Of a DNA stretch of 64,000 nucleotides, positions 1 through 11,731 are shown piece by piece; within the stretch, counting starts at the first letter, position 1; every line of letters begins with the position of its first letter. The DNA comes from an uncultured Polaribacter sp. Lineage in GTDB: Bacteria; Bacteroidota; Bacteroidia; Flavobacteriales; Flavobacteriaceae. The DNA lies in NCBI GenBank assembly GCA_947497755.1, contig CANMHT010000006.1, positions 1 through 64,000 on the forward strand, read 5' to 3'. The position numbers and the translations under genes were made by a program. Below the pieces are notes generated by a model that had not been told where the DNA came from, made no database searches, and saw nothing but the letters and a program-made list of their open reading frames with translations.

Positions 1-1630
1 GATTTATGTAGGAGATGCTTCAAATGATGCATCAGCAGTAGTAATGAGTGGAGATGTTACAATGACTAATACAGGAGTAGTAACGATATCAGCAAATGCT
101 GTAACCACAGGAAAGATAACAGATTCAAATGTTACCAATGCGAAATTAGATAAGGCCAATATTCCATTGAGCGGATTTGGAGCAGCATCAGCAGATGTAG
201 CATTAGGGAACAATAAGTTAACAGGAGTAAAAGATCCAACGTTAGATCAAGATGCTGCTACGAAGAAATATGTAGATGATTTATCAAATGGGACATTGCG
301 AATAGGAGATGGAACAGGAAAGGCAGCAGAAGTTACTTTAAGTGGAGATGCGACAGTAACTAATACAGGAGCAGTAACAGTAGGGAAGATTGATGGGAAG
401 ACAGTTGATTTAAGTACAGCACCAACAGGTGGACAAGTTTTAAAATGGGACAATACCAATAGTAAGTGGATTGCTGGAGATGTAGATGGATTATCGACAA
501 ATTTATCAAACGGAAGGATTTATGTAGGAGATGCTTCAAATGATGCATCAGCAGTAGTAATGAGTGGAGATGTTACAATGACTAATACAGGAGTAGTAAC
601 GATATCAGCAAATGCTGTAACCACAGGAAAGATAACAGATTCAAATGTTACCAATGCGAAATTAGACAAGGGAAATATTCCATTAAGTGGATTTGGAGCA
701 GCTTCAGCAGATGTAGCATTAGGGAACAATAAGTTAACAGGTGTAAAAGATCCAACGTTAGCACAAGATGCAGCAACGAAGAAATATGTAGATGATAATT
801 TAGGAAATATAACAACCCTAGCTGATGGAAAGATTTATGTAGGAGATAGTAGTAATGATGCAACAGAGGTAGTTTTAAGTGGAGATGTTACAATGACTAA
901 TACAGGAGCAGTAACGATATCAGCAAATGCTGTAACCACAGGAAAGATAACAGATGCAAATGTTACCAATGCAAAATTAGATAAGGCCAATATTCCATTG
1001 AGCGGATTTGGAGCAGCTTCAGCAGATGTAGCATTAGGGAACAATAAGTTAACAGGAGTAAAAGATCCAACGTTAGCACAAGATGCAGCAACGAAGAAAT
1101 ATGTAGATGATAATTTAGGAAACATAACAACCTTAGTTGATGGAAAGATTTATGTAGGAAATAGTACTAATAAAGCAGCAGAGGTAACTTTAAGTGGAGA
1201 TGCAACGATGACCAATACAGGAGCAGTAACGATAGCAGCAAATGCAGTTACCACAGGAAAGATAAAAGATTCAAATGTTACTAATGCAAAATTAGATAAG
1301 GCTAATATTCCATTGAGCGGATTTGGAGCAGCTTCAGCAGATGTAGCATTAGGGAACAATAAGTTAACAGGAGTAAAAGATCCAACAGCAGATCAAGATG
1401 CAGCCACGAAGAAGTATGTAGATGATTTATCAAGTGGAAAGATTCGAATAGGAAATGCATCAGGAAAGGTAGCAGAAGTAACTTTAAGTGGAGATGCCAC
1501 TATAACTAATACAGGAGCAGTAACAGTAGAGAAGATTGATGGAAAGACAGTTGATTTAAGTACAGCACCAACAGATGGACAAGTTTTAAAATGGAATAAT
1601 ACAGCTAGTAAATGGGTTGCAGGTGATGAT
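1..1630 (+). repeat. Tandem in-frame coding repeats, about 315 nt
   Basis: The phrase gatttatgtaggagatgctt or close variants recurs at about 1, 517, 832, 1147 and (as gattcgaata) 1441. This gives spacings of 516, 315, 315 and 294 nt. Long blocks between copies are nearly identical at DNA level, for example the segment encoding IPLSGFGAASADVALGNNKLTGVKDPT. All spacings are multiples of three. This implies recent expansion by slippage or unequal recombination, and a risk of assembly collapse. Confidence 0.9.
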
Positions 1631-1927
1631 TCAACTGGAGTAATTCCTACAACATCTCAAGCAGCAAATTACACTGTGTTAGCTAGTCAAGAGACTGTAT
1701 TTATTTCGGCAACATCTGGAGATGTAACGGTCACACTTCCAGCAGCAGTGAATGGAAAGAAAATTATTGTAAAAAAAATAGACTCTTCTGAAGTAAATGA
1801 AGTAATTGTTCAGGGGGCTTCTGGAGCTACCATAGATGGAAGTACGTCAATTTCAACAAGTGTTCCATATCAAGGTTGGATTTTACAATCTGACGGTACA
1901 AATTGGTTTATAGTAGGAGAAATTTAA
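2..1927 (+). CDS. Repetitive surface protein, 5' end outside window
   Basis: The reading frame is open from the first bases of the window, so the track start at 44 is only an internal Met and the gene is partial. The protein is built of near-identical units containing SGDVTMTNTG, ITDSNVTNAKLDK, IPLSGFGAASADVALGNNKL and DQDAATKKYVDD. Full units are about 105 residues; shorter ones carry KIDGKTVDLSTAP instead. A non-repetitive C-terminal domain of about 95 residues (from STGVIPTTSQAANYTVL to WFIVGEI) closes the protein and resembles tail-fibre or adhesin caps. There is no T9SS sorting domain at the end. It lies directly upstream of a type-B cargo/PorP/OmpA set, the same position that the repetitive protein at 44656 holds in the second module. 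A stalk-like surface role is inferred; no enzyme motif is seen. Confidence 0.85.
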   Translation: MYVGDASNDASAVVMSGDVTMTNTGVVTISANAVTTGKITDSNVTNAKLDKANIPLSGFGAASADVALGNNKLTGVKDPTLDQDAATKKYVDDLSNGTLRIGDGTGKAAEVTLSGDATVTNTGAVTVGKIDGKTVDLSTAPTGGQVLKWDNTNSKWIAGDVDGLSTNLSNGRIYVGDASNDASAVVMSGDVTMTNTGVVTISANAVTTGKITDSNVTNAKLDKGNIPLSGFGAASADVALGNNKLTGVKDPTLAQDAATKKYVDDNLGNITTLADGKIYVGDSSNDATEVVLSGDVTMTNTGAVTISANAVTTGKITDANVTNAKLDKANIPLSGFGAASADVALGNNKLTGVKDPTLAQDAATKKYVDDNLGNITTLVDGKIYVGNSTNKAAEVTLSGDATMTNTGAVTIAANAVTTGKIKDSNVTNAKLDKANIPLSGFGAASADVALGNNKLTGVKDPTADQDAATKKYVDDLSSGKIRIGNASGKVAEVTLSGDATITNTGAVTVEKIDGKTVDLSTAPTDGQVLKWNNTASKWVAGDDSTGVIPTTSQAANYTVLASQETVFISATSGDVTVTLPAAVNGKKIIVKKIDSSEVNEVIVQGASGATIDGSTSISTSVPYQGWILQSDGTNWFIVGEI

Positions 1928-2099
1928 TAAAAGATTGTTTTTAAGAAGAAGGAAAGTTTGTGATATTGTTTTAAGGGGCAAAAAACATTATTAATAGAGG
2001 GAAATGAGTACTTCTTCTTTTTTAAATTATTTAAAATAAATAATTTAAAAGCATGCTATTAAATAACTACTGAAAAGTATACAGTTTATCACTAAATAA

Positions 2100-3314
2100 A
2101 TGAATAATATGAAAAGACTACTAAATATATTTTTAATTTTATTTATATCTAAAGCTTTATCTCAGTCAACAGTAAGATCTGAAATAACAATTTTAAAGGA
2201 TACTAAAGTTTTTGTTTCTGATAATTTTGTTATAGAAAGTAATGGAGTTGTTTTAAACAATGGCGAATTAATTTTTAAATCTAACCTTACAAATAATGGA
2301 GTGTTGTCTTATACGCTAAACGACACAAGTGGTTTGGTAAAATTCGAAGGAGTAAATCAACAAGTTTTAGGTACGTCCACACCAGTATTTTATAATTTAT
2401 TATTTAATAATACTACTACAATTATTAAAAATAATTTACAAATAGACAACGAAATCAATTTTACTCATGGAATTGTAAATACAAGAGATAATGATGCAGT
2501 TATATTTTTTAATGAACAAGCTACTCATACAAACGTTTCTAATTTAAGTTTTATTGATGGAACAGTATTAAAGAAGGGAAGTTCTGATTTTATTTTTCCA
2601 ATAGGAGGTGGAAACAATTATAGATATTTAACAATAGAAAATATGAATGCAGATAATTCATTTTCTTCTTCTTATTTTTTTAATAATAGCAATTTGAAGT
2701 ATCCACATAATAAGAAAGATGATGTAATTAAGTTTATTGACACCAAAGAATACTGGGAATTAAAACGTATAGATGGAGATGATTATGTAATAATTGAATT
2801 AAGTAGAAGCCCATTAACTTCTTCAGCAGAAATAATGAATGAAGATTTAAAAAACTTACATATAGTTAGATGGGATAATGAGGAAAAATATTGGGTTAAT
2901 GAAAGTGGAATAATAAACGAAACAAATAACTCTATTAAAACTATAAGTAAAGTTTCAGGCTATGGTATATATGCACTTGCAATAGTTAATTCTGATTTAA
3001 TCTTACCTGATGATGTTGTAATATATAATAATCTTACCCCAAATGATGATGGAATTAATGATACTTTTTTAATTTCTGGAATAGAAAAATATCCTGATAA
3101 TTCTGTTAAAGTGTTTAATAGGTGGGGAAATCTTGTTTATGAAATAGAAGGATATAATAACAAAGACAAAGTTTTTAAGGGTATTGCTAATAAAGGCGGC
3201 TCATTTAATGATTCTGAGATATTGCCCTCTGGAACTTATTATTATGTTTTGACTTATACAGTGAATGGAAAAAATCTCAGAAGAATAGAATATTTATATA
3301 TAAATGGAAAATAA
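2100..3314 (+). CDS. Secreted protein with gliding-motility-type (T9SS type B) C-terminal domain
   Basis: The N-terminus MNNMKRLLNIFLILFISKALSQ is a signal peptide. The middle is a beta-rich region of about 280 residues with NNG and FYNLLFNN motifs. From residue about 310 the sequence VIYNNLTPNDDGINDTF, then VKVFNRWGNLVYE and GTYYYVLTY, matches the CHU_C/type-B sorting domain that directs T9SS export. Its stop overlaps the start of the PorP/SprF gene by 11 nt, which indicates translational coupling. Type-B cargo commonly sits beside a PorP/SprF partner. It is a clear paralogue of 47962-49194, sharing the same layout (NNG.L, YWELK/YWLIEQ, VSGYG). The ligand or role of the beta region is unknown. 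Confidence 0.88.
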   Translation: MNNMKRLLNIFLILFISKALSQSTVRSEITILKDTKVFVSDNFVIESNGVVLNNGELIFKSNLTNNGVLSYTLNDTSGLVKFEGVNQQVLGTSTPVFYNLLFNNTTTIIKNNLQIDNEINFTHGIVNTRDNDAVIFFNEQATHTNVSNLSFIDGTVLKKGSSDFIFPIGGGNNYRYLTIENMNADNSFSSSYFFNNSNLKYPHNKKDDVIKFIDTKEYWELKRIDGDDYVIIELSRSPLTSSAEIMNEDLKNLHIVRWDNEEKYWVNESGIINETNNSIKTISKVSGYGIYALAIVNSDLILPDDVVIYNNLTPNDDGINDTFLISGIEKYPDNSVKVFNRWGNLVYEIEGYNNKDKVFKGIANKGGSFNDSEILPSGTYYYVLTYTVNGKNLRRIEYLYINGK

Positions 3315-4251
3315 GAATAAAATATACTATAGTGTAAAAATGTTATTAATTTTAGTTCTTTTTGTTTTTATTGAACAAAGATTAGTAGCTCAACAACAAG
3401 TTCAATATACTCAATACATGTATACACCTTCTTTGGTTAATCCAGCTTATGTGGGTTTAGATGAAGAAATGAAAGTAAGTATTCTTCATAGATCTCAATG
3501 GGTGGGAATAAAAGGAGCGCCAACTTCTCAAACTTTATTTTTATCGACTCCAATTGGAGAAAGATTAGGTTTTGGATTTGGGGTAACAAGAGATGAGATT
3601 GGTCCTGCAAATGAAACAAATGCCACATTAGATTTATCATATGTTTTACAGTTAAATGATAGAGGGTTGTATTTTTCTTTTGGAATGAAAGGAGGTTTAC
3701 AATTATTGAATGTTGATTTTGATAAATTGATTACACATAATCCTAATGACCCTTCATTAAATGAAAATATTAATTCAAGAGTTACTCCTAATATTGGAAC
3801 TGGCTTTTATTTATATAGTAATGATTGGTATTTAGGGTTTTCTGCTCCAAATTTATTGAGGACTAAACATTATAACAAGTCATCAATTTCTACTGTAAGT
3901 AGCTCTACTCATTTTTATTTTATTGGAGGGAAAAGTTTTAATTTAAATAACAATACAAAATTAAAACCCGCATTTATGTTAAGGAGTGTTACAGGTACCC
4001 CAATAGCTGTAGACTTGTCTCTTAATTTTTTATTCAACAATAACTTTACTACCGGTATATCTTATAGACCTGGAGCAACAATTAGTGGTTTATTGGACTT
4101 TAAGATAAATAAACAGTTGTCTTTAGGTTATGCTTATGACTATGATATTTCAGATATTGGATATTTTTCAGGAGGTTCTCATGAAATATTATTAAGATAT
4201 CGATTTAATAAAATAATAGAAAACGTTAAACAACCAAGTTGGCTTTTTTAA
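3304..4251 (+). CDS. PorP/SprF family outer-membrane protein
   Basis: A 315-residue protein with an N-terminal signal sequence (LLILVLFVFIEQRLVAQ) followed by the family signature QYTQYMYTPSLVNPAYVG and SQWVGIKGAPTSQTLF. The rest alternates as expected for a transmembrane beta-barrel and ends near SGGSHEILLRYRF. PorP/SprF proteins are T9SS accessory barrels needed for secretion or attachment of specific type-B cargo; the upstream overlapping gene is the likely partner. It is closely related to 49211-50134 and more distantly to 54586-55551. Start 3304 (ATG) overlaps the previous gene. A second Met at residue 13 would also leave a usable signal peptide. Confidence 0.92.
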   Translation: MENKNKIYYSVKMLLILVLFVFIEQRLVAQQQVQYTQYMYTPSLVNPAYVGLDEEMKVSILHRSQWVGIKGAPTSQTLFLSTPIGERLGFGFGVTRDEIGPANETNATLDLSYVLQLNDRGLYFSFGMKGGLQLLNVDFDKLITHNPNDPSLNENINSRVTPNIGTGFYLYSNDWYLGFSAPNLLRTKHYNKSSISTVSSSTHFYFIGGKSFNLNNNTKLKPAFMLRSVTGTPIAVDLSLNFLFNNNFTTGISYRPGATISGLLDFKINKQLSLGYAYDYDISDIGYFSGGSHEILLRYRFNKIIENVKQPSWLF

Positions 4252-4253
4252 GG

Positions 4254-5639
4254 ATGAAAAATATTAAAAATTTACTTTTAGTTCTTGTTCTATCTTTTAA
4301 TTATACATTAATAAATGGTCAAGAGAATTTATTCAAAAAACTAGATGACTCTATTTTTTCGAATAATTATGAATTACGAAAGATAACTGTTAATTCTAAA
4401 TCTGATGACTTTGGTGCTTTTATGTACAAAGACACACTATACTTTTCTTCTAATAGAAAAAGAAGAAAAATGATTCATTATATAAATAATGATAACACTT
4501 ATTTTTTTAACATTTATTTAGCTCCTTTTTATAATGAACAAAGTGAAAGTAATATAGCTCTATTTGAAAAGAATATAAATACAAATTTAAATGAAGCTAT
4601 ATCTTATATAACTAAAGATGGTAGAACAATGTATTATACTGCTAATGTTATAGATAAGGATACTATTAGGAGAAATTTAAGTATTATGAGAGCTATAAAG
4701 AAAGATAATATTTGGGGTGATATTGAGAGTTTACCAATTAATAGTAAATTTTACTCTAATGGACAAGCCGTACTAAATGGAAATGAAACAAAAATGTATT
4801 TTGTCTCTGATAGAGATACTTTAACAGGTTCAGATATTTACGTGGTGGATATTCATAAAGATGGTAGTTTAGGTAAACCTAAAAAGCTAGGAAACAAAAT
4901 AAACACTTCAAAAAAAGAATCCTTTCCCTTTATCACTGAAAATAATGAACTCTATTTTTCTTCTAATGGACATAATGGATATGGAAAACTAGATATTTAT
5001 TATATTGATTTAAATGATAAAGATCCTGAACTAATTAATTTAGGTTCTAACATAAATAGTTCAGCAGATGATTTTGCTTTTTTTCTTAACCCAATCACTT
5101 CTAAAGGATTTTTAAGCTCTAACAAAGAAGGTAATATTAATATTTATAATTTAATTGAGAAGAAACCAATAAAAGAAATTCTAGAGAAAAGAAAGAAAAA
5201 AAACAAAAGAAAAGAAGATAGTGTTAAAGTAAAAGAAAATAGTTCTAGATTAAAAAAAAATAAAAGACTAAGTAAAAAAAGAATAGCGTTTTATTTTGAT
5301 TATAACTCATCATATTTTAATAAATACTCAATCCAAGTATTAGATAGTATTTCGTCTCGTTTAATTTCAAATGATTTTTTAAAAATTAAGTTTTCATTTT
5401 ATTCAGATTCCAGAGGAACAAGTGAATATAATATGATGATGACAAACAAAAGATATTTTAGAGTAAAAGAGTATTTAACTCAAAATGGAGTAAATCCTGA
5501 ACGAATTTTTGGAGAAGTATTTGGGGAAACAAAGATTATAAATAAATGTGTTAATGATATTCCTTGTAATGAAGAAGAGCATAAAATTAATAGAAGAGTA
5601 GAATATTTATTCTTTAAAAAAGAAAATGAAAAAAAGTAA
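4254..5639 (+). CDS. OmpA-family protein with PD40/WD40-like repeats
   Basis: The track begins at a TTG (4239), but ATG 4254 follows aagg closely and gives a clean signal peptide (MKNIKNLLLVLVLSFNYTLINGQ), so 4254 is preferred. Residues of about 60-290 contain PD40-type beta-propeller strands (LYFSSN, KMYFVSDRD, ESFPFITENNELYFSSNGHNGYGKLDIYY). A lysine-rich linker follows. The C-terminal 120 residues form an OmpA peptidoglycan-binding domain (IAFYFDYNSSYFN, FYSDSRGTSEYN, NRRVEYLF). It is probably a periplasmic or OM anchor for the PorP/cargo pair, like PorE-type proteins. It is a shorter paralogue of 50150-52072, lacking the N-terminal TPR segment found there. Confidence 0.88.
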   Translation: MKNIKNLLLVLVLSFNYTLINGQENLFKKLDDSIFSNNYELRKITVNSKSDDFGAFMYKDTLYFSSNRKRRKMIHYINNDNTYFFNIYLAPFYNEQSESNIALFEKNINTNLNEAISYITKDGRTMYYTANVIDKDTIRRNLSIMRAIKKDNIWGDIESLPINSKFYSNGQAVLNGNETKMYFVSDRDTLTGSDIYVVDIHKDGSLGKPKKLGNKINTSKKESFPFITENNELYFSSNGHNGYGKLDIYYIDLNDKDPELINLGSNINSSADDFAFFLNPITSKGFLSSNKEGNINIYNLIEKKPIKEILEKRKKKNKRKEDSVKVKENSSRLKKNKRLSKKRIAFYFDYNSSYFNKYSIQVLDSISSRLISNDFLKIKFSFYSDSRGTSEYNMMMTNKRYFRVKEYLTQNGVNPERIFGEVFGETKIINKCVNDIPCNEEEHKINRRVEYLFFKKENEKK

Positions 5640-5669
5640 GTTTTTAACCTTTTTAAATTATAAGATATA

Positions 5670-6137
5670 ATGAATATCTATTACTATTTAATAATAATAA
5701 TCTGTAGCTATATATTGTATTTAACTATAAATAATATAGTAAAACTCAAAAGGAATTTTAAGGGTTTAAAAATAAGATATGAAAATTTGTTTGATGGATA
5801 TCAAGAGTTGTGTAAAGAAAAGAGAATTATAGTAAAGAAAAATGAATTGTCTCATTTTGAGTTAGGAAAAAGTGTTAATGAATTGTGTATGATAATTTCT
5901 AAAATACGTACAGATTATACAGATATAGATGAAATCTATACTATTGAATTTTTGTTGAGTTGTTATGTTGAGGATAAAGAAAATATGTCGTTAACCGTTA
6001 AAGAGTTATGTGAGAAAAATTCATTTATCAATAATCAATACGATTTAAATGTTTGTAGTCAATTAAAAAATCGTGATAAAATAAATTTTTTAGGGTTAAC
6101 AGAAATTTTTATTAATAAAATAAAACAAAGACAGTAG
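5670..6137 (+). CDS. Small protein with one N-terminal membrane segment, unknown function
   Basis: A 155-residue protein. Residues 2-20 ([19 protein letters not shown]) form one hydrophobic membrane anchor. The rest is charged and mostly helical, with [27 protein letters not shown] suggesting a short coiled coil. I recognise no family. It is translationally coupled to the next gene: its TAG stop shares one base with the GTG start at 6137. The gene in the same position in the second module (52095-52568) has similar length but no visible sequence similarity. Confidence 0.7.
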   Translation: MNIYYYLIIIICSYILYLTINNIVKLKRNFKGLKIRYENLFDGYQELCKEKRIIVKKNELSHFELGKSVNELCMIISKIRTDYTDIDEIYTIEFLLSCYVEDKENMSLTVKELCEKNSFINNQYDLNVCSQLKNRDKINFLGLTEIFINKIKQRQ

Positions 6138-9100
6138 TGAAAAGATTATTTTTTTTAGCGGTTTTATTTTGTCAAATACAATTTTTGCAAGCACAAGCAA
6201 CCTATACTCCAGGATCATCTGCTACAGTGTTAGCTACTCAAATTACCGGAGGAGGAGTTACTATAAACAATCCAGTGATAACTACAGGTGCTTCTTCACA
6301 AGTAGGAACTTTTTCTAATGGAATTGCAGGAGCGGGTTTACAAATAGATACAGGAGTTATTTTTACTACAGGTTCAGTTTCTAATTCATTTTCAACTAAC
6401 ACTTCTACTTCTTCTATAAATGCACCTGGTGGTAATTATACAGATCCAGAATTAATAAGTCTTCAAAATAATGCTACAAGAGATGTAGTAATTTTTGAAT
6501 TTGATGTGACTTTAGATCCATTGGCATCTGTACTAACCATAGATTATCAATTTATGTCAGATGAATATAATGAATATGTATGTTCTTCTATTAATGATGT
6601 TTTTGGTTATTTTGTTAAAAACAATAATCCTTTTGCTGGTGACTTTTATGAAAACTATAAAAATATAGCACTGATTCCGGGAACTACAAATCCAGTAGGG
6701 ATTAGTTCCATAAATAATGGTTCTCCTGGAGGAGGAAACTCTGCAGCAAATTGTATTGATTTAACTCAAAGTGCTCAGTTTTTAGATAATCCAGTAGGAG
6801 GTAGTATTATTTATATGGAATATGATGGTATTACAAAAAAACTAAGAGCTACAGCAAAGAACTTAGTGCCTGGAGGAACCTATCATGTAAAATTGGCTAT
6901 TGCGGATTCAGCAGATTCTAGATATGATTCAGCTGTATTAGTTAATAAAATTAGTGGTTTTTCTGACAATGATGATGATGGAGTGTATGATATTTCTGAT
7001 GTAGATGATGATAATGATGGAATTTTAGATGCTGTAGAAGATGCCAATTTAGATAATGATGACAATCCTTTAACAAATCCATCAGATACAGATGGAGATT
7101 CGATTCCTAATCATTTAGATTTAGACTCAGATGGTGATGGAATTCCAGATAATATTGAAGCTCAAAGCACCAATGGATATATTGCTCCGTCAGGTATATT
7201 TAGTGGAAATGGATTAGATACTGCTTATGGTTCAGGATTAGTACCTGTAAATACAGATGGAGTGTTAGATGGTGCAGATTTTATGGATACTGATGCAGAT
7301 AACGATGGTTTAAATGATACTTTAGAAGCAAATCTTACCTTAAGTGGTGGTAGTGGAAATAATGGTTTAGATAATGCATTTGAGGCTATAGACAATTATG
7401 AAGATCCTAATGGAACTATAGATCATGCAAATAATTTTCCAGATGAAGATTCAGATCTTGGCACTGGAGGAGATGTGGATTTTAGAGATGCAGTTACTTT
7501 GGGAGATAATGATGGAGACGGTATAAATGATAATATTGATTTGGACGATGATAATGATGGAATTTTAGATGAAATTGAAAACACCTGCGATATAACACCA
7601 GGCTATGATGGTTATTGGCCATTTGATAATATTACAAGTGATTTCTCTGGAAACTCTCATAATTTACAAAGCGGAGGACCAGCAGTTTTTACTACCACAG
7701 CTAAAAAAGGAAGTCATGCATTGTCATTTGATGGATCTTATTTTTTACGATTTAGTAATGGTACTTTTATGAATCAGGCAATTACCAATTTTACATATTC
7801 TCTTTGGATTAATCCTAGTACATTATCGGGTACACAAATGATTTTGGATGAAGGAGGAGGAACCAACGGTTTTGCTATAGTGTTAGATGGTAGTACTTTA
7901 AGGTGTTTTGTTGGTGAAGGTGGTGCAGAGCAACAAACCACTACTTTTACCATTCCTGCAACAGGAACTTGGTATCATATTGCAGCTTCATATGCCAATG
8001 GAAACCTAACTTTTTATTTTAATGGTACACCTTCAACAGTATTAAACACAGGTTTAGGGCAATTAGCAGCTCATAGTAATGGAAGTGGATTAGGAGGAAA
8101 AAATAGTAGTAGTGTAGATGGATTATCTGGAGTGGTTAATTTTAATGGTTTGATAGATGAATTTATTCATTATCCAATAGCTTTAACAGGAACAGATATT
8201 GCACGATTATTTAATAGTCCATCCTGTACTCCACCTGATACAGATGGAGACGGTATTGCTAACCATTTAGATTTAGATGCTGATGGTGATGGAATTCCAG
8301 ATAACATAGAAGCTCAAACAACCAATGGCTATATTGCTCCAAATGGAGTATATAATGGAGCTGGTATTGATACAGCTTATCCTACTGGACTTACTCCAAT
8401 TAATACAGATGGAACGGATAACCCAGATTATTTAGACTTAGATTCTGATAATGAAGGAAATAATGATAGTACAGAAGCAGGTTTAACACTAAATGGTGTT
8501 ATAGGAGTAAACGGTTTAGATAGCGCAGTATATACCAATACAACTTATAGCGATGTTAACGGAAACATAGATAATCCAACTAGCTTGCCAGATTCTGATT
8601 CTGATTTAACAACAACTGGAGATGTAGATTATAGAGATGATACCAATGACGTATCTATCGGAACTGGAAATACCTTGTGGCTTAGAGCAGATATTGGTGT
8701 TATTGGTGGGGCAAATGTGACTACATGGCAAGATCAAAGTGACTCCAATGATGATGGTAATTTTACAAACGATAGTAATTTTACTGCTTCTGGAGGTACT
8801 ACTCCAAATGGAACTGCAAACCTGTTAAACTTTAATCCTGTTGTTAGTTTTAATCAAGCTACAAATGATAAAATGACTTTTACAGGGAATTTAAATCCTA
8901 GAAGTATGTATATTGTTTATAATGACAATTCTATTTCTTCTTATACAACTGCTTTTACTAATAATGATGGAGAAGGTATTGGGCATGGAAATAGCAATGA
9001 TTCTCAGGTTTTTAATAGTGCAAATACTCCTCAACATGTTAGAAATGGAGATAATTATGTAAATGGAAAACCAACCAATCTATTATCACATCCAAGACCA

Positions 9101-11689
9101 GATAATTTTGAACAACAAACACGTATTTTCTTAAGTAATTTATCCAATGCAAGTCATACTTATTATGTAGGTAGTGATAGAAATAATTTAGGAAGAACCA
9201 TTAACGGTAGTGTGGCAGAAATATTATTATTTACAGATGCTCATGACGATCCTACAAGGCAAAAAATAGAAAGTTATTTAGCCTTAAAATATGGGTTTAC
9301 TTTAGATAATACCGATAATAGTGGTGCTATTATAGAAGGTGATTATGTATTATCTAATAGCGTAACCAAAGTATGGGATTATACAGCCAATAGCTCCTAT
9401 CATAATGATGTAGCTGGAATTGGTAGAGATGATACGCAAGTATTAAACCAAAAACAATCTAAATCTATTAATTCTGATGCCATTATTACTATGGGATTAG
9501 GAAGCATTGCTGCTACAAATGCAGCCAATGCCAATAGTTTTACTACTGATAAAGATTTCTTAGTTTGGGGAAATAATAATATTGCTTTGGGAGCAACCCT
9601 GCAGCCTGGAGTATTATGTGCTACAAGTTTACAACTCGATAGAAAATGGAAAATTGTTGAAACAGGTTCTGTAGCTACAGTACAAATTGCTGCTACCAAA
9701 GCAACGATAGATGCACATTTGAACAATGCTAGCTTTAGCAAAGTAATTAAAGTAGCTGATAATGAAGCACTAACTTCTAATGTAGAGTTTATATCACTAT
9801 CTGTGGTTACTATTAATGGAGAGCTAAACTATGTTGGTAACTTTGATTTTAATGGTACTAAATTCTTCACCTTTGCTGAAGTTAACGGAATTACGTGGAA
9901 TGGAAGTACAAACTCTTGGTCGGGTGGTTCTGGTCCTGGTGGCGCTCCTAATACTGCTGTGGTAGATAATACTCAATTAGTAACCATCGATGCAGAAGGT
10001 ACTACAAATCATGCTACTTTAACTGCCAATGCACAAGTGGGTTGTGTATGGATCAAAGCAGGTTCTAAATTAAATGTGGCTACCAATACATTCTTACAAA
10101 TTGCTGATCAATTACAATTAGATGGGGAACTTAGAATGGTTGGTTCTGCTCAATTAATTCAAACACATACAGGTGCTAGTCAGGTTACTGGAAATGGTCG
10201 TGCTTTTATTGACCAACAAGGAACTGTAACCACTACTTTTAGATATAACTATTGGACATCTCCAATGAAAGAAGTAGGAAAATCTACATTCTCGGTAAAA
10301 GGAGTAATGAAAGATGGGACTACTCCTACTTCTGTTGATGACTTTAATTTTATGCCGCCAGATATTAACTTTGTTACATACAATGGTTCTTATAATACTT
10401 TAAATGGAGATCACAATACATCACCTATTACCATTGCTAATTATTGGATCAATAGTTTTACTAATGGTTTGGTACGTTCTAGTTGGATTCAGAAATTAGA
10501 AACAGGAATTTTAAACCCAACAGGAGGATATATCTTAAAAGGTCCAGGCGCTGTACAGAATTACACCTTTGTAGGTACTCCAAATGATGGAGATATCACT
10601 ACAGTGATTAATGGAGGATATTCTAGTTTACTTGGTAATCCATACCCATCTGCTTTAGATGCGAACAAACTATTTGAAGATAACAATTCAATAATCAAAA
10701 CTTTGTACTTCTGGGAGCATCTGGGAGATTCGGGTAATCACAATATTGGTGGTTATTTAGGTGGGTATGGTATAAGAAATGCAACCATGGGAATTGCAGC
10801 TACAGCTCCGCCAAACGGAATAGGAGGTTTGGGAGGAACCACAAAAGCACCAGGAAGATATATTCCAGTAGCACAAGGATTTTTTGTAGAAGCAACAGGA
10901 GTAGGAGGTACAATTACATTTAATAATAGTCAACGAGTATACCAAAGAGAGAATGAAGATGGTGGATCTGATTCATTCTTTTTTAAAGGAAAACAAACAA
11001 ATCCATTACCAATACTAAAAATAGGATTTGAGTATAAAAACACAGAGAATAAAACCCTGCATCGTCAATTAGGAGTTTCTTTTAAAGCAGGAAATACTTT
11101 TAATAGAGAAGTAGGTTATGATAGCGAAGTGTTTAGTTTAGATCACTCAGATGCTTACTTTAAGTTTAAAGAAAATAGAGAGAAGTTTGCTATTGTTGGA
11201 ATTGGTGAAATAACAAATGATTTAGAGTTTCCAATAGCTATTTTGGTAGGGAGTTCTGGAGATTTTAAACTGATGATAGACGAAAAGAAACACATAGATA
11301 GAAAAGTGTTTTTAACCGATAAGCAAACAGGAGATAAATATGATTTATCATCAACAGTAAATCTAAGCTTATCTGCAGGAACTTACGAAGATCGCTTTTA
11401 TATATCTTTTGGAGGAACAGTATTATCAGTAGGAGAAGATCAATTAAAAAAGCAGTTAAAGGTATATCATAATAAAAATACCAAAGAACTAATCATTGAT
11501 AAAGAGCCAGAAATAAGAATTACTTCTATTTCGCTATTTAACATACTTGGAAAAAAAATACATGTAAAGTATAATCAAGATAATCAGGTAACTAAAATTA
11601 AATTACCTATTAAAAAAACTTTTAAATCTATATATATCATAAAACTAACAACAAACAAAGGGGTGTTTACTAAGAAGTTAGTTTTTTAA
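6137..11689 (+). CDS. Giant multidomain secreted protein: choice-of-anchor L, calcium repeats, LamG, T9SS type A-like tail
   Basis: The start is GTG, one base inside the previous stop, followed by a signal peptide ([20 protein letters not shown]). Domains in order: choice-of-anchor-L-like region, about 22-270 ([24 protein letters not shown]); thrombospondin type-3 calcium repeats, about 275-335 and 380-480 ([19 protein letters not shown]); a LamG/concanavalin-like lectin domain, about 490-690 ([15 protein letters not shown]); more DxDxDG repeats, about 700-810; a further lectin-like region, about 820-1020 ([21 protein letters not shown]); long beta-rich segments; and a C-terminal 75 residues of type-A-like sorting sequence ([19 protein letters not shown]). 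It is probably a calcium-rigidified, surface-anchored adhesin. No catalytic motif was seen. Confidence 0.85.
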   Translation: MKRLFFLAVLFCQIQFLQAQATYTPGSSATVLATQITGGGVTINNPVITTGASSQVGTFSNGIAGAGLQIDTGVIFTTGSVSNSFSTNTSTSSINAPGGNYTDPELISLQNNATRDVVIFEFDVTLDPLASVLTIDYQFMSDEYNEYVCSSINDVFGYFVKNNNPFAGDFYENYKNIALIPGTTNPVGISSINNGSPGGGNSAANCIDLTQSAQFLDNPVGGSIIYMEYDGITKKLRATAKNLVPGGTYHVKLAIADSADSRYDSAVLVNKISGFSDNDDDGVYDISDVDDDNDGILDAVEDANLDNDDNPLTNPSDTDGDSIPNHLDLDSDGDGIPDNIEAQSTNGYIAPSGIFSGNGLDTAYGSGLVPVNTDGVLDGADFMDTDADNDGLNDTLEANLTLSGGSGNNGLDNAFEAIDNYEDPNGTIDHANNFPDEDSDLGTGGDVDFRDAVTLGDNDGDGINDNIDLDDDNDGILDEIENTCDITPGYDGYWPFDNITSDFSGNSHNLQSGGPAVFTTTAKKGSHALSFDGSYFLRFSNGTFMNQAITNFTYSLWINPSTLSGTQMILDEGGGTNGFAIVLDGSTLRCFVGEGGAEQQTTTFTIPATGTWYHIAASYANGNLTFYFNGTPSTVLNTGLGQLAAHSNGSGLGGKNSSSVDGLSGVVNFNGLIDEFIHYPIALTGTDIARLFNSPSCTPPDTDGDGIANHLDLDADGDGIPDNIEAQTTNGYIAPNGVYNGAGIDTAYPTGLTPINTDGTDNPDYLDLDSDNEGNNDSTEAGLTLNGVIGVNGLDSAVYTNTTYSDVNGNIDNPTSLPDSDSDLTTTGDVDYRDDTNDVSIGTGNTLWLRADIGVIGGANVTTWQDQSDSNDDGNFTNDSNFTASGGTTPNGTANLLNFNPVVSFNQATNDKMTFTGNLNPRSMYIVYNDNSISSYTTAFTNNDGEGIGHGNSNDSQVFNSANTPQHVRNGDNYVNGKPTNLLSHPRPDNFEQQTRIFLSNLSNASHTYYVGSDRNNLGRTINGSVAEILLFTDAHDDPTRQKIESYLALKYGFTLDNTDNSGAIIEGDYVLSNSVTKVWDYTANSSYHNDVAGIGRDDTQVLNQKQSKSINSDAIITMGLGSIAATNAANANSFTTDKDFLVWGNNNIALGATLQPGVLCATSLQLDRKWKIVETGSVATVQIAATKATIDAHLNNASFSKVIKVADNEALTSNVEFISLSVVTINGELNYVGNFDFNGTKFFTFAEVNGITWNGSTNSWSGGSGPGGAPNTAVVDNTQLVTIDAEGTTNHATLTANAQVGCVWIKAGSKLNVATNTFLQIADQLQLDGELRMVGSAQLIQTHTGASQVTGNGRAFIDQQGTVTTTFRYNYWTSPMKEVGKSTFSVKGVMKDGTTPTSVDDFNFMPPDINFVTYNGSYNTLNGDHNTSPITIANYWINSFTNGLVRSSWIQKLETGILNPTGGYILKGPGAVQNYTFVGTPNDGDITTVINGGYSSLLGNPYPSALDANKLFEDNNSIIKTLYFWEHLGDSGNHNIGGYLGGYGIRNATMGIAATAPPNGIGGLGGTTKAPGRYIPVAQGFFVEATGVGGTITFNNSQRVYQRENEDGGSDSFFFKGKQTNPLPILKIGFEYKNTENKTLHRQLGVSFKAGNTFNREVGYDSEVFSLDHSDAYFKFKENREKFAIVGIGEITNDLEFPIAILVGSSGDFKLMIDEKKHIDRKVFLTDKQTGDKYDLSSTVNLSLSAGTYEDRFYISFGGTVLSVGEDQLKKQLKVYHNKNTKELIIDKEPEIRITSISLFNILGKKIHVKYNQDNQVTKIKLPIKKTFKSIYIIKLTTNKGVFTKKLVF

Positions 11690-11731
11690 AAAGGAATAAA
11701 CTTAAAAAAGTTAACAATAAAATAATTAGGG

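Noticed and set aside
835-1125. Minus-strand ORFs (69-96 aa) across the repetitive gene
   Set aside because: They repeat with the same period as the coding repeats and are antisense shadows.
9400-9741. 113-aa minus-strand ORF inside the giant surface protein
   Set aside because: No signal peptide, domain or promoter; it lies wholly within a well-supported gene.
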